Shown one piece after another: positions 11,840-21,842 of a DNA stretch of 64,000 bases. Each line of letters starts with the position of its first letter. The first letter of the stretch is position 1. The stretch spans positions 28,782,005-28,846,004 of the forward strand of contig OZ029917.1 of the NCBI GenBank assembly GCA_964023275.1. Reading direction: 5' to 3'. Made by a program: the position numbers and the translations under genes. This DNA comes from Norana najaformis. Its lineage: Eukaryota > Annelida > Clitellata > Crassiclitellata > Hormogastridae. The notes under the pieces were generated by a model that saw only the letters and a program-made list of their open reading frames with translations, searched no databases and was not told the DNA's origin.

Positions 11840-12700
11840 GCGTCCCTTAGAGCTCGGTTCTTGGGCCACTCCTCTACATAGGCCTACTTCATGTTGCTGC
11901 TCGTACGGCTATTATATAAATTTCCATAGATTTCAGTACCCGTCAGTTTGCCGATGACTTATAATTGTATTCCTCAGGCTGTCCGGATGATGCTGTTGCA
12001 TGCTTATTAACTTCCATGATTGCTTCCTTCAAAGAAGTTCACAGGTGGATATTATCCAATCATCTGCGACTGAGTCCAGCAAATCTCAGCATTACGTGGT
12101 TTGGCCCGAAACAAAGTAAAATCGATCGGCGCTGGCATCGGCCTTTTCGGCCTAGAAGCCACTGGGTGTCGTTGTTGATGTCCTTTTGGACAAAAGACTA
12201 ATTCTGCATATAGCGACTTCCAGAGTTGTAGATCAAGCCATTATGAGTTAAGGTAGATCATAGTCGTAGGAAAACCTTGTCCTCCAATCCTGCTGCCGTT
12301 TTCACGCACCCTTTATCCTCTCTTGACTAGATCACTGCAACGACGATTTCATCGGCCTTCTTCTCTTCCGAATCCGGCAACTGCAGTCAGTCCTCGACTC
12401 TGCTGCTTGTCTATTAGCCAATCTACCACAGTTTGCGCATATATTGGACTTATGCGAAATATCGGGCATTCGTTGCAGACGTTACAAGATTGTATTGCTG
12501 CATGAACTTTCGTGATTGTGCCGGTCCACAATACATAAGTGAACTGTTCCTGGTCGCCAGATGCTATGTTCTGAGATGAGGGGCGATCCTGTTGCTGGCG
12601 CTGCCTCACGACGACACATGCACGTTGTGCGCTTCGTCTCCGCTGAACTGTCTTTCTGGAATAGTTTTCCAACTGAAATTACGCTATGCTGTGCACAATG
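11840..12700 (+). pseudogene. L2/CR1-like LINE C-terminal half
   Basis: Begins inside the RT palm: SSVLGPLLYIG, then RQFADDL with an intact Asp-Asp pair, GCPDDAVACLLTSMIASFKE and VHRWILSNHLRLSPANLSIT followed by WFGPKQ. Further on there are remains of the thumb and C-terminal region. It lies in the same orientation just after the preceding relic but starts again at the palm, so it is a separate 5'-truncated copy. Confidence 0.8.
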
Positions 12701-12854
12701 CTGATTGCATAAGATTATCTCAAACGTAAAAGACGCGTCTCTTTCTGTGTAACTGATACCACGTACAGAGCGCCTCTGAAAGGCTCCTCAGTGGCGCTAT
12801 AGTCTAAACAACGTATTCCCATCCAAAGTTGACAGATGACGCCGTGTTCAAGGT

Positions 12855-12930
12855 TCTTGGAACGCGTTGCGTCGAGAATGAGGCACGACGACAGGCGATG
12901 TGGTCCGTCGCAGGGCACACGGTCGCCTCA
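12855..12930 (+). repeat. Short dispersed repeat, copy 3
   Basis: Contains GCGTTGCGTCGAGAATGAGG followed by CACGACGACAGG. It matches the cores near 3030 (-) and 4333 (+). Confidence 0.5.
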
Positions 12931-13084
12931 CTCACTGTCCAGCAGTCTCTCACAGCTGGTAGATGGCGCAGCATTCGGGCATCTCTTGAGCCAGCATCTC
13001 TGCACAGGACAGGCGTTCGATTGGTCGCAGGAACACTCAGCGATTGACGGTAGATGCTACTCCTGCAACTCGACGCTCTTCCGG

Positions 13085-13255
13085 GGCACGGTAGCATATT
13101 GGAGAGAGCGCTCGGCTTGTAACGCGGAGAGTACGGGTTCGAGTCTCCTCCGAGACGGTTACTGTGTAGGGACCTTGAGCAAGTCCTTAACTCACAATTT
13201 CTCGGCGCCATCGATTGATGCTGTCATCAGATAGTGGCGCCTAATAAATGCAGAA
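13085..13255 (+). mobile_element. tRNA-derived SINE, copy 1
   Basis: The tRNA-like head has an A box at 13091-13102 (GTAGCATATTGG) and a B box at 13136-13145 (GGTTCGAGTC). A body with GTGTAGGGACCTTGAGCAAG follows, and the tail is GGCGCCTAATAAATGCAGAA. Copies are at 32925-33095 (+) and 44521-44626 (-). The CTTGAGCAAG...CTTAAC core resembles the central domain of V-SINE-type elements (recalled, not searched). The tail resembles the 3' end of the L2-like LINEs here. Confidence 0.85.
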
Positions 13256-13269
13256 CTAATTCATTAACC

Positions 13270-14060
13270 AATTCCAAGATTTCTTGAGTGGCTTGCGGCA
13301 TATAGACACATGTCTGTAGCTCGAATTTCATGTTGGGAACCTGTCACTCAGAATGGTAAAGGGTCCAGTATCGGCGAGGTATCGAGCACTTGCGACTAAA
13401 CACCGTCCAAAGACACAAAAGCATGTCGAAATTAAGAACTCCGAAACGCAGATTTAGTCCCAGTGTAAATCCAAACACTCGAGAAATTTCGAGCAAAACG
13501 AGCAAAATACAACATGAAAGAATTAGGTAAAACACGACCAATGTCACTGCAGACATTAAGCAAACACGACACATATGGTCACAGACATACATGTAAGCCT
13601 GCTACGCGCTCCACCCGAAGATGCCAGTCGTTTGGAACTGTGATTCCAATAAATAGTTATAGTTACAGACGATGAGACGCTTATGTGACGCCTTCAATTG
13701 CAGTAAAGTCACCTGAATCCTCTGGATAAGAAGAAAATGAAGGAATAGGAGGAGGAACAGGTAGAGTAGTATCATCTGATCGGCTGCTTAAAGTCCTCGA
13801 GTTAACTGCGTCAGTGTCAATTGATACGAATCGTTTGCCGGAGGCTGTTGACAGTGGGTAGTGGAAGGTCATTATTTGTAATTTCGGAGCGGTTGGCTTT
13901 GCTTTTTGCGACCTGACCAGATTAAAGAAAATTTCGCCAGATCAATCATAGGAATAAAACGAAAGAAATCCACATCTATGCGTCGTCGGATGAACCCGCT
14001 GATCCGACTGCGGCACACATTGTTCACAGACGCAGCGCAGACGCAGCGGAGCCTTCGTCA
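13270..14060. other. Upstream region of the neuropeptide gene
   Basis: No gene is recognised. A GC-richer stretch at 13980-14060 precedes the TATA box and may hold promoter elements; I cannot point to a specific factor site. Confidence 0.4.
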
Positions 14061-14068
14061 GCATGGAG

Positions 14069-14077
14069 TATATAAAA
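14069..14077 (+). promoter_or_regulatory. TATA box of the neuropeptide gene
   Basis: TATATAAAA, 54 bp before the 3' end-proximal ATG region begins and 62 bp before the ATG at 14131. Initiation would be expected near 14095-14105, giving a 5' UTR of about 30 bases. Confidence 0.6.
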
Positions 14078-14130
14078 CGGCGATCGCTTTTAGTCGACGT
14101 TTGTTCAAGATTGTTCTCTTCTGGTGCGTC

Positions 14131-14212
14131 ATGCCAATCGAAATGGTCTCAGAATCGTCAAGGAAACAGTTGCTGTGGTTATGTTTGGTACATTTCTGTT
14201 GTGCTTTTGCAG
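14131..14212 (+). CDS. Neuropeptide precursor exon 1 (signal peptide)
   Basis: The exon starts at ATG 14131 and encodes a signal peptide: short N-region with Arg-Lys (SSRKQ), hydrophobic core LLWLCLVHFCCAFA, and an Ala-Phe-Ala end that suits signal peptidase (Ala at -3 and -1). An in-frame ATG at 14143 is a possible alternative start. The donor is GCAG/GTTGGT at 14212/14213, leaving one base of a codon. The acceptor TTTTAG at 14761-14765 opens an exon with two leading bases, so the phases match and the joined codon is Val. A second donor-like GTAAAA at 14217 would break the frame. The TATA box 62 bp upstream supports this as the first exon. Confidence 0.75.
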
Positions 14213-14765
14213 GTTGGTAAAACTGTCTACATTGAGATGCTCTGACATGTGCAAGGGTATACATTCATTTTTTCACAGAAGATTCGAGTGCAGCATTGTG
14301 CTTGACCATTTGGCCTATTGTATGCATCTACGAATGTATGTATGTCTATATGCATGTACTCATGTAGCTGGTTATTGAAATTACTCCATAGAAACTACTC
14401 AGAAGCGTGGTCAGGAAGCTCAAATTTAATTAGTTTTAAGTGCAAAATAATATAGCATTACGCAACAATTAGATTTGCCTCCACCTTCAGGTCTGTTTAT
14501 AGGACGCACGTCTTACTGGGATACTATTTTCTACACAGCAGGTAGGCCTACCGAGACCTTTAAGGCTTTCAACTGTTTAGAAGGGTCGTGCCATCGGATT
14601 CCGCTTAGGCTCTTTACCCAACTGTCCGGTCTTTCGGATCGGTCATGCCATAACTGGAAGCAATCTTAGTTCAACGACAGTGTTGCTTTGGGCCCCATGG
14701 TCCAGTGGGTTTTGGCGATTGGTTTGTCCTCATAGGTTGAACTGACAATCTCGTTGATGTTTTAG
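14213..14765 (+). other. Intron of the neuropeptide gene
   Basis: 553 bp, GT-AG, phase 1. Nothing else is recognised in it. Confidence 0.65.
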
Positions 14766-15358
14766 TGTCAAATGATGAAGTCGTGGCGTTCCGTCATTAT
14801 CTGGCCATGCTGCGACCTTTAGAGGATAAACGGAGTCATTTGGTAGAGGCGTTGCCGCCACTCGTGCCACCATCCTACGGAGATGAAGACCATTTCGATG
14901 AGAGGCAAGTCTATAATATTCCAAGAGTAGGCAAGTCGCTCGACGCCTTGCAGGATGAAACAGCATCTAAATATGCCTCAGCTCGATATCTGCAGTCGTC
15001 TGCTCTGGACAATGATGCAGCCCCAGCCATCGACTACGCTGGATCAGAGAGTCGCAGATACTTGACCGACGCCCTAAGTAGCGGAAACAGGAACGAGAGA
15101 TTGAGGCAAGTCTTCTCGAAGATTCCAAGGGTTGGCAGAAGCGTTTCCAGGATAAAGAGAAGGGTGGACAGCCAGAAAGAAGCAGGTGAATCTAAAAGTA
15201 CCTTCTATCGTGCAACTGCCGGAATTGGTGGCAACAATCAACTCTCGTCTCAAGAGCAAGACATACGTCTGCCAGGTACTCCCTACACACGTCATTACAC
15301 GACTTATCTTCTGGATACTGACCTGATTACGGCTTGGATTTGGTGCGCCACCGGTTGA
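14766..15358 (+). CDS. PRXamide neuropeptide precursor exon 2
   Basis: With exon 1 this gives a 224-residue secreted prohormone. It contains two similar peptides, each preceded by Arg and followed by an amidation Gly and a basic residue: R-QVYNIPRV-GK at 14906-14935 and R-QVFSKIPRV-GR at 15107-15139. After processing, N-terminal Gln would cyclise and the C-terminus would be Arg-Val-amide. The PRX-amide end is shared with arthropod CAPA/periviscerokinins (PRV-amide) and molluscan small cardioactive peptides (PRM-amide), which act on G-protein coupled receptors. Spacer segments are acidic. KR near residue 22 of this exon and RR and KRR sites elsewhere are further possible cleavage points. The last 28 or so codons overlap a dispersed repeat (15272-15405), and a donor-like CCAG/GTACTC lies at 15272-15275, so the natural C-terminus is uncertain. 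Confidence 0.8.
14906..14935 (+). other. Predicted amidated peptide 1 (QVYNIPRV-amide)
   Basis: Codes for QVYNIPRV followed by Gly-Lys. Cleavage after Arg before Gln and after Gly-Lys would give pyroGlu-VYNIPRV-amide. Confidence 0.75.
15107..15139 (+). other. Predicted amidated peptide 2 (QVFSKIPRV-amide)
   Basis: Codes for QVFSKIPRV followed by Gly-Arg, with Arg-Leu-Arg before it. It shares Gln-Val-aromatic...IPRV-amide with peptide 1. Confidence 0.75.
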
Positions 15359-15405
15359 CGACTTGTGCATTAGACGCCGGCGCGATAGAAGTTACGAATT
15401 AATAT
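15272..15405 (-). repeat. Dispersed repeat overlapping the neuropeptide 3' end
   Basis: The minus strand reads TCTATCGCGCCGG, then GGTGGCGCACCAAATCCAAG, then CAGGTCAGTATCCAGAAGAT. The same order occurs on the + strand at 17555-17700. Similarity spans more than 100 bp with substitutions. No coding or tRNA head is recognised. Confidence 0.7.
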
Positions 15406-17550
15406 TATTATAGTATAACAAACTCCAAGGCCACCAAGATAGTGCAGCTGCATTTTACAGCGAATAGTTTACCTTCTGAAAATCTGAAACCCCTAAACCA
15501 ACTGACTTGAAATTTGAAGGTGATTTCGATAGCAAGACTTCCGCCCTACTACACCCAGTATAATATTAATATTAATAACATTTATATAATATTAATATTA
15601 ATTATAATATTGTTAATGTTTTGGTTCAAAGTTTTTGGGCCGGCCTACAGGCCACGCACCTGTGCCAATTTCTACGTGCAATTACTCATTTGACGCCAAC
15701 TGATACATAAACGAGCTTTTTCTACCTTATGATTTGAAATGAAATAGGATTATAAGATTTCTTTTGACTAAGACATTTAAAACCAGCAACAGTGGTGCTA
15801 TTACCTGAAATTTTTTTAGCCATTTTCAAACTGTTTTTTTATATGAAGTAGAAATGTGGCCATTTGAAAGGTTTACAGATTTCGAACAAAAGTCACTCAA
15901 CAACAGTTAGAGTAGGCAACTCGCGTTGGATCACATACCAGCGCATCTATCAGTCAACTTACTATGATACCGAGCCATGGCTGCTGCCAAGAGCAGCATA
16001 TATGCAGGGGCCGATATCATAAAGCAAGCTTAAGAAGAAATGAAATTTCAGCAGCAAAAGGGTAGAACTGCCGGAGCAAGTATACAAATATGGAACGCTT
16101 CACGAATTTGCATGTTATCCTTGCACAAGCTTACCCGTTCTCAAGAACCTCTCCTCTGATGGGTTCTTAAATCGCCCATTTTTATTCTTAATTTTTATTT
16201 TCAACACTTCGGAAATAGTAATTGCTAATCGCAAGCGCTGTCTTCTCTCATCCCATACCATGTACCTCCTTTTCCAATCCGCCTGCCGGAAATACCATTC
16301 TAATGAACTGCGCCAGTTGATTTTCACAATCACAAAATAAACTACATACATAAAGGACAAGTAGTCTTATCCTTCTGGAGCTATGAGAGCTGCTTTTGAT
16401 GCCGCTGGTTACAATAGACTAAATTATGCAAACGTATGCTTACGCATTTTTAAGCAAAGTTTAGTTATGCATTAGGTGTCCACCGCTGGAATCAAGTTGT
16501 GAAGCACTTAGTAAAATCTGTAAACCAACTCAAGATATGCGACGTGCAGTCTCATGAAATTCTAAGCACAGGCAACTCTAAAACTCAACGTAATGAACAA
16601 AAAGAATAAAAATGACGATTATTTAAGCACTTAGGCCTACATAGATATATTATATAATTGATCATGCCGTTGCCAATTAAAAAACCTATGCGCGGGCACT
16701 GCAAAAATAAATGTTAATAGGCCTATGTCCATAAAACCTTAAATCAATCGAAAAATCTTTTACGACTGTACCGAAAGCAGAATTTAGCATTCATATTTGC
16801 TGCAAATTAGTCGATTTTAATATAAAATTAGCAATCATGTGCTCAAAATCGTTCGATTGCTCTGGAAAGGTTTACGACACTCTCCAGACAGAGAGCCTGA
16901 GAGAGCGTCATAAGATGGTAAGGTTCTACCCTTCTCATGCGCTTCGTTATTGATCCCCTTTCATTAGCCTCCGATTCCTTCCTCTCGTGAATGTTTCGTG
17001 TTATAGGATCGATACTCCGTGTATAGAATAATTATGCGCACGTCTGAAATGCTCAACTAATTTTTCTTGGTTGTGTTTTGATTTAGTGTTTCAAGTAGAC
17101 AAGTCTCGATAAAGCCAGTGGAATCTTCAAAGACGGTCGCATGCGTATGGAAGACGTCGCTGGAAATTTAGCATACAAAGGACAGGTCTACCAGCAGTAG
17201 AATTAATTGAATAGAAGCTAGCTGTGCGGCAGTCTCCATCTGAGTCCTGTCATATTCAAACTAATAGGCCAATGGAGCTCTCGTTATAAATAAACAGCGT
17301 CAGCCGGTGTTGAGTTGAAATGCGTCATCAATCAGACTAGATTCGATTACTTGAATTCCTTTAAACTCACCACAACACTTTTTCCATGAGCTGTTTGAAT
17401 GTCCGTGGGCTGATCTATTAGAACCTATCTCACATAAGCAGATTACTGGGGAAAATATATCAAAGTTCTAAGATGGTTGATTCGACATGGAATGAGCCTA
17501 GTGTGATAATACATAGCCTAGGCAAATAATCGATAGGTATGTATTTATTA
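15406..17550. other. Region without recognised gene
   Basis: AT-rich, many stops. ATATTAATATTAAT low complexity occurs at 15560-15620. One minus-strand frame at 16360-16115 is basic and charged but matches nothing I recognise. Confidence 0.4.
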
Positions 17551-17554
17551 TATT

Positions 17555-17700
17555 ATTAATTAGTAACATCTATCGCGCCGGTTTCTAAGGAACAAGGAAT
17601 TATCCGATGGCGCACCAAAACCAAGCCACAGTCAGGTCAATTTCCAGAAGATCAGTCCACTAAGACTGAGAGGCAGCCAACCGTGAGTAAGCAATTTTAA
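17555..17700 (+). repeat. Dispersed repeat, second copy
   Basis: Contains CATCTATCGCGCCGGTTTCT, then GATGGCGCACCAAAACCAAG and CAGGTCAATTTCCAGAAGAT, matching 15405-15272 in the opposite orientation. Confidence 0.7.
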
Positions 17701-18146
17701 AAGGTAAGTCTTAAGTTGAGAACGAAGTGACACAAGTGACTGAGCAGAACGAACAGATAACGGGAGAAAGTTCGAAAATCTAGGTTAAGCAAACGACAAA
17801 GGCTGTTGACCAAGAATAGTTCTACTCTTAGGTATCACCAGGGAAAGGCATTCAGATGACCCGGTTAATACATGATAAGTCCGGGGAACAAGGACTGATT
17901 TTAAGTTTTATGGTTGGCCAGAGTTCAATGTTTAAATATATATAAGTGAATATTTATATAGCGTCTTCTCAGAACGTCTGTCTAAAGTACTCGCTAGCCT
18001 AAATGACGTTATAGTTCGATAAAACAAGTTCATCTGCAGGCGAATGATGCTAGAACAACAGGATAAGCCTGATTTTAGCACACACGTAAGACCAAACCAA
18101 GGCAAGGATTCTCGTCCATAACCCTAAGTAACACAATTTTTGTGTC

Positions 18147-18229
18147 TGGGTAGTAAGTGTTATTTCTTACTTTCTTATGCCTCAAAAGTATAGAAAATGG
18201 TTGTAATTCCCTTCAAAATTCGATTTTGT
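18147..18229 (+). repeat. Element 1 left TIR
   Basis: Contains CTGGGTAGTAAGTGTTATTT and CTCAAAAGTATAGAAAATGG; inverted partner at 20255-20337. Confidence 0.85.
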
Positions 18230-18355
18230 GACCAGGACAATGATATTTCGAAATTTACCTATTTCCAATGAAAAAACGGGCGGATCTGCGTGTTTTCGTG
18301 CAAATAAAGTAAAAAACAACGTATGAATCAATATTAACATGTATTTACACTACAG

Positions 18356-20265
18356 TTATACAAAAATTACCACAAAAGATTTAGAAGTGAGTAGTTTTTC
18401 GAGATTATACTGTAAATCGCTTTCACGAATCAGCCCCCAAATGTAGTCTTCCATCGTGTTCTCGTTATACTGTACTTGGTAGCGACGTTCAAAGTCCAGT
18501 ATATCCTGGTGGAAGCGCTCGCCTTGCTCCTTCGAGTACGCTCCCATGTTCTCCTTGAAGTTATCAAGATCAGCATCAAGAACATGAACTTTGAGGGACA
18601 TCCTGCAGCTCATTTTGCTGGAGTTCTTCACCAGAGTTTCAACCAGCTCCACATAGTTTTCGGCCTTGTGATTGCCCAGGAAGCCCCTAATCAATGCAAC
18701 AAAGCTGTTCCAAGCCGCATTCTCCTTCCTAGTGAGCTTCTTGGGGAATTTTTTGCACTCCAGGATCTTCTGTATCCGTGGTCCGACGAAGACACCGGCT
18801 TGACCTTTGCCTCACACAGCTTAGGGAAGAAGTCTTGAAGGTACTTGAAGGCTGCCGACTCCTTATCTAGAGCTGTGACAAATTGTTTCATAACGCACAA
18901 TTTGATGTGCAGTGGTGGCATCAGCACCTTCTGGGGACCTCCAGTGGCTCCCACTTGACGTTGTTCCTCCCCACAGAGAATTCTGTCCGCTGTGGCCAAT
19001 CCCGCCTGTGGTAGTGCATTTTGTTGTCCCTGCTGTCCCAAAGGCGAAGACAGCAAGGAAATATGGTAAAATCGCCTTGGAAATCCATCAGGAATGCTAC
19101 CATTTTGAAGTCTCCGTTGACCTCCCACCGTACTCATCATACTCCGAGACGTCTAGTAAACTCTTGATACTGTTGTAATCCTCTCTGAGGAGCACCGAGT
19201 AAGTCATGAGTACTTGTTCCCGCTATGGAGCAGCACGGCTTTGAGGCTCCTGGATGAACTGTTAATGAAGAGACGCCACTCGTTCGGGTTACAGTCGATT
19301 CCAATTGCTTCGAACATACCGATCACATTGTGGCAGAAGCAGAGCCCATCTTGACCGGTGAAGAAGCTGGAAAACCTTGGTGATTCTCCTCTGATCTGTG
19401 ACTTGCACACTTTCATCCAACAGATTCCAGTACTTGAGCCTAGACGTCAAAAGCTCGGCATTGGACTTGGTGAGACCAAGTTCTCTGATCAAGTCGTTGA
19501 GGTCTTCTAGGTTGGGATTGTATGGGTTTCTCTGCTCAGTTCGGAAATTGTAATCTGGATCTCCAACGTCTTCCTTGCTCTCTGACTTACTGCTCTCTTC
19601 TAGGACGGCTGCTTTCTATCCGGAGGAGTGGGTACGGGAAGCTCAGGGCAGTGTGGTATCGGGGAGATGGATGAAGGAAGGTCCGGATACGTGATAGCAG
19701 GTGCATTCTTGCCAGTCCGACGTTTGGAAGGATCCACCATGCAGAAGTAGCAATTGCTTGAGTGGTCAGTGGGTTCCCACCAAATTCTTGGGATAAGAAA
19801 CTTCATAGCCCTCTTTCCCCTCTGTACCATCCTGCAAAAGAACAAAATGAAATTATGATCATGACAAAATAAATGTATTTCACCCATGACTAATGTGTAA
19901 GACATTCTTGCAACATATTTCATATATCATATTTGTTCAATAACATTGACAATTTTCAAAAATTGTGAAATTACAACATTTCAAACATTTTAAACTTTTA
20001 TAACATAAAATGTCGCCATCTAAGTGGGTATCAATTGTCATCTTACCCTCCAGCGTTTTTTGCAGTGCTCGCAGGTGAAATGAGGTGCCCAGGGTTTGTC
20101 TTGATCCCCGACAGGCATGCCGAAATATGCCTTGTAGGCTTCACACATCTTAGCAAATGCTTCCACGGAGTAATTTTTCACTCTTGTCTTGATAAATTGG
20201 CCACAGACATAGCAAATGCGTCTGCCGGATGCTTGCAGCCTCTTGATGCCATCTCAAAAGCAAAG
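18356..20265 (-). pseudogene. Transposase-like gene of element 1 (with intron)
   Basis: Reading on the minus strand: a cysteine-rich start near 20230 (ICYVCGQF, then YFGMPVGDQDKPWAPH and a second Cys pair), a donor AGG/GTAAGA at 20047/20046, a 215-bp intron, an acceptor TTTTGCAG at 19832, then KRAMKFLIPRIWWEPTDHSS followed by NCYFCMVD, the segment FINSSSRSLKAVLLHSGNKY (19330-19210), PCCLRLWDSR (about 19055), LMPPLHIKLCVMKQFV (about 18905) and KEQGERFHQD near the end. It aligns in order with the gene of element 2. Single-base losses in A runs near both splice sites and other frameshifts inactivate it. Role: probably the transposase, inferred from its position between TIRs. Confidence 0.7.
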
Positions 20266-20337
20266 TTTGAAGGGAATAACAGCCATTTTCTATTCTTTTG
20301 AGGCATAAACAATTAGGAAATAACACTTACTACCTAG
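20255..20337 (-). repeat. Element 1 right TIR
   Basis: On the minus strand it reads CTAGGTAGTAAGTGTTATTT and CTCAAAAGAATAGAAAATGG, about 85 percent matching the left TIR by eye. It runs up to the start of the transposase-like gene. Confidence 0.85.
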
Positions 20338-20599
20338 GAATAACAAAATAAATAAAACTTTGTTACAAGGTGTTAATAATCAGTTCCATGGACAAAGAAA
20401 GGGCTAAGCTATATACCACTCCATTAGGTTTACTGCTTACTGAACGTTTTCTAGACTACCTACTACACTTTCTGGTATGAGAGGTGACGATACCCAGCGA
20501 TTTCCTTCTATCGTCAGTTCATCGTCTAATTCAGCTTTTCAGAGTCTGTTTGCTTCTGTTTTCGGCAATGATGATGATCTTTGATGGCCAGTAACAAGC

Positions 20600-21260
20600 C
20601 TTTCATGAATCTTTCGAAGAGTGAATTCCATGTCAAGTCTGTACATTCACAAATCTGATTGGCTGACGTCTGTTCAGTTGGGTGGATTCACTGTTAATCG
20701 TTCCGAATGTGCATGCAGTTTAAGCACACATCTGACCAATGGCATTTTAAAACTTTAGATAAATCAGTTCACTTTCACATAGGTGGCATTAGTTGAATCA
20801 GATCTCATATGCCTCAAACTGCTCTGGTTTTATGCCGACTCGACTACTGCGACTTCTTTATTGGTATTGCTAAGATATTTGCTAAAACTACAAATGCTTA
20901 AAAATTCTTTGCCAGAGCTAATGAAACCTCTAATTATCAGCATATTGCACCAATGTTGCAGTCATTACACTGGTTGCCCATCGAGAAGACTTCAGTTTAA
21001 AATGGTCTTGTAGTTCATAAGGCATTATATTTAAATCAACCGACCTATCTCCGCTCCTTTCTCGCCCCATACCAGAAAATGCTGCACTCAATAAACAGGT
21101 GCTTTGACTCTTAATGTGCCTCGCACAAGAACAATGTTGGGCTTTCAGGCATTCTCAGTGGCTGATCTAAAGCTTTGGAATTCATCGCCCAGTTCCATGC
21201 TGTAAGTTTTTTGATATCGCTTAAAACTCCCTGCTTCAGCTTGCATGTGTGGCGGCCTGA
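20600..21260 (+). pseudogene. LINE C-terminal fragment
   Basis: Starts with thumb-region sequence shared with 4440-4770 (reverse). HYTGCPSRRLQFKMVL corresponds to the usual LHWLPV..RI.FK segment, and the end reads PRTRTMLGFQAFSVADLKLW followed by NSSPSSM, matching the C-terminal AF....P.LWN.LP motif of CR1/L2-like LINEs. Stops interrupt it. Confidence 0.7.
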
Positions 21261-21264
21261 CTGT

Positions 21265-21523
21265 GACTTGTTGGGGCGGTGTTGGGACATGCGGACAAGT
21301 CGACGATGATATTAGTTATTGGCACAAGTGTAGATTTTATTATTTAGCTTGTTTAAACGATATTCATTTATTCTAACTTGTACGAACTATATATGTATAT
21401 TAATATGTAAAGGCGGGCTATCATTAATAGCGGCATAACTAATTTCACACGCCTGTCATAAAGTGAGACTCGGATACGTGTAGGATGGCAGAGGTCATGA
21501 AATGACACACTGAGAGGAAGATA
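21265..21523. other. Spacer between LINE relic and element 2
   Basis: AT-rich, no feature recognised. Confidence 0.4.
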
Positions 21524-21526
21524 TAA

Positions 21527-21644
21527 CACTGGCCAACACATAATTTGTTGCCTCAAATGTTAGAACTGTTTCTGGGTATATTTGACCTGCTGATTCCAGA
21601 AAAGGCACCAGTTTTCTCCCAGCAGGTCTAGTTTTCGAGATATA
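21527..21644 (+). repeat. Element 2 left TIR
   Basis: CACTGGCCAACACATAATTT at the tip, inner end near GTCTAGTTTTCGAGATAT. Confidence 0.85.
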
Positions 21645-21842
21645 GAACATTATGCCGTATACCAGTCCTTGCCTCTGCTCGCCCATAAAACATAAGGCTA
21701 TAGCTATAATTATGTAGTGCTCAATTTGTTATGTGATACACTAAATAAACATAATAATACAAATACTTAAAAGAAAATTGTAGTACCTGAAACTGTACTT
21801 ATATGATACCAAACAGAACAAGTTTGTTATAAAAATTTCAAG

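Larger units (their letters stand above)
18128..20366 (-). mobile_element. TIR DNA transposon, element 1
   Basis: The left end (about 18147-18229) and the reverse complement of the right end (about 20255-20337) match over some 85 bp: both read GGTAGTAAGTGTTATTTC, then TATGCCTCAAAAG, TAGAAAATGG and TTCCCTTCAAA. A weaker match continues outward to GTAACA at 18128 and 20366, so the exact tips are uncertain. Between them lies a minus-strand transposase-like pseudogene. No clear target-site duplication is seen. A related element is at 21527-24107. Confidence 0.8.

Noticed and set aside
13085-13160. tRNA gene candidate (also 32925 and 44626)
   Set aside because: A and B boxes are present but no cloverleaf or acceptor stem is formed, and the sequence continues into a shared SINE body.
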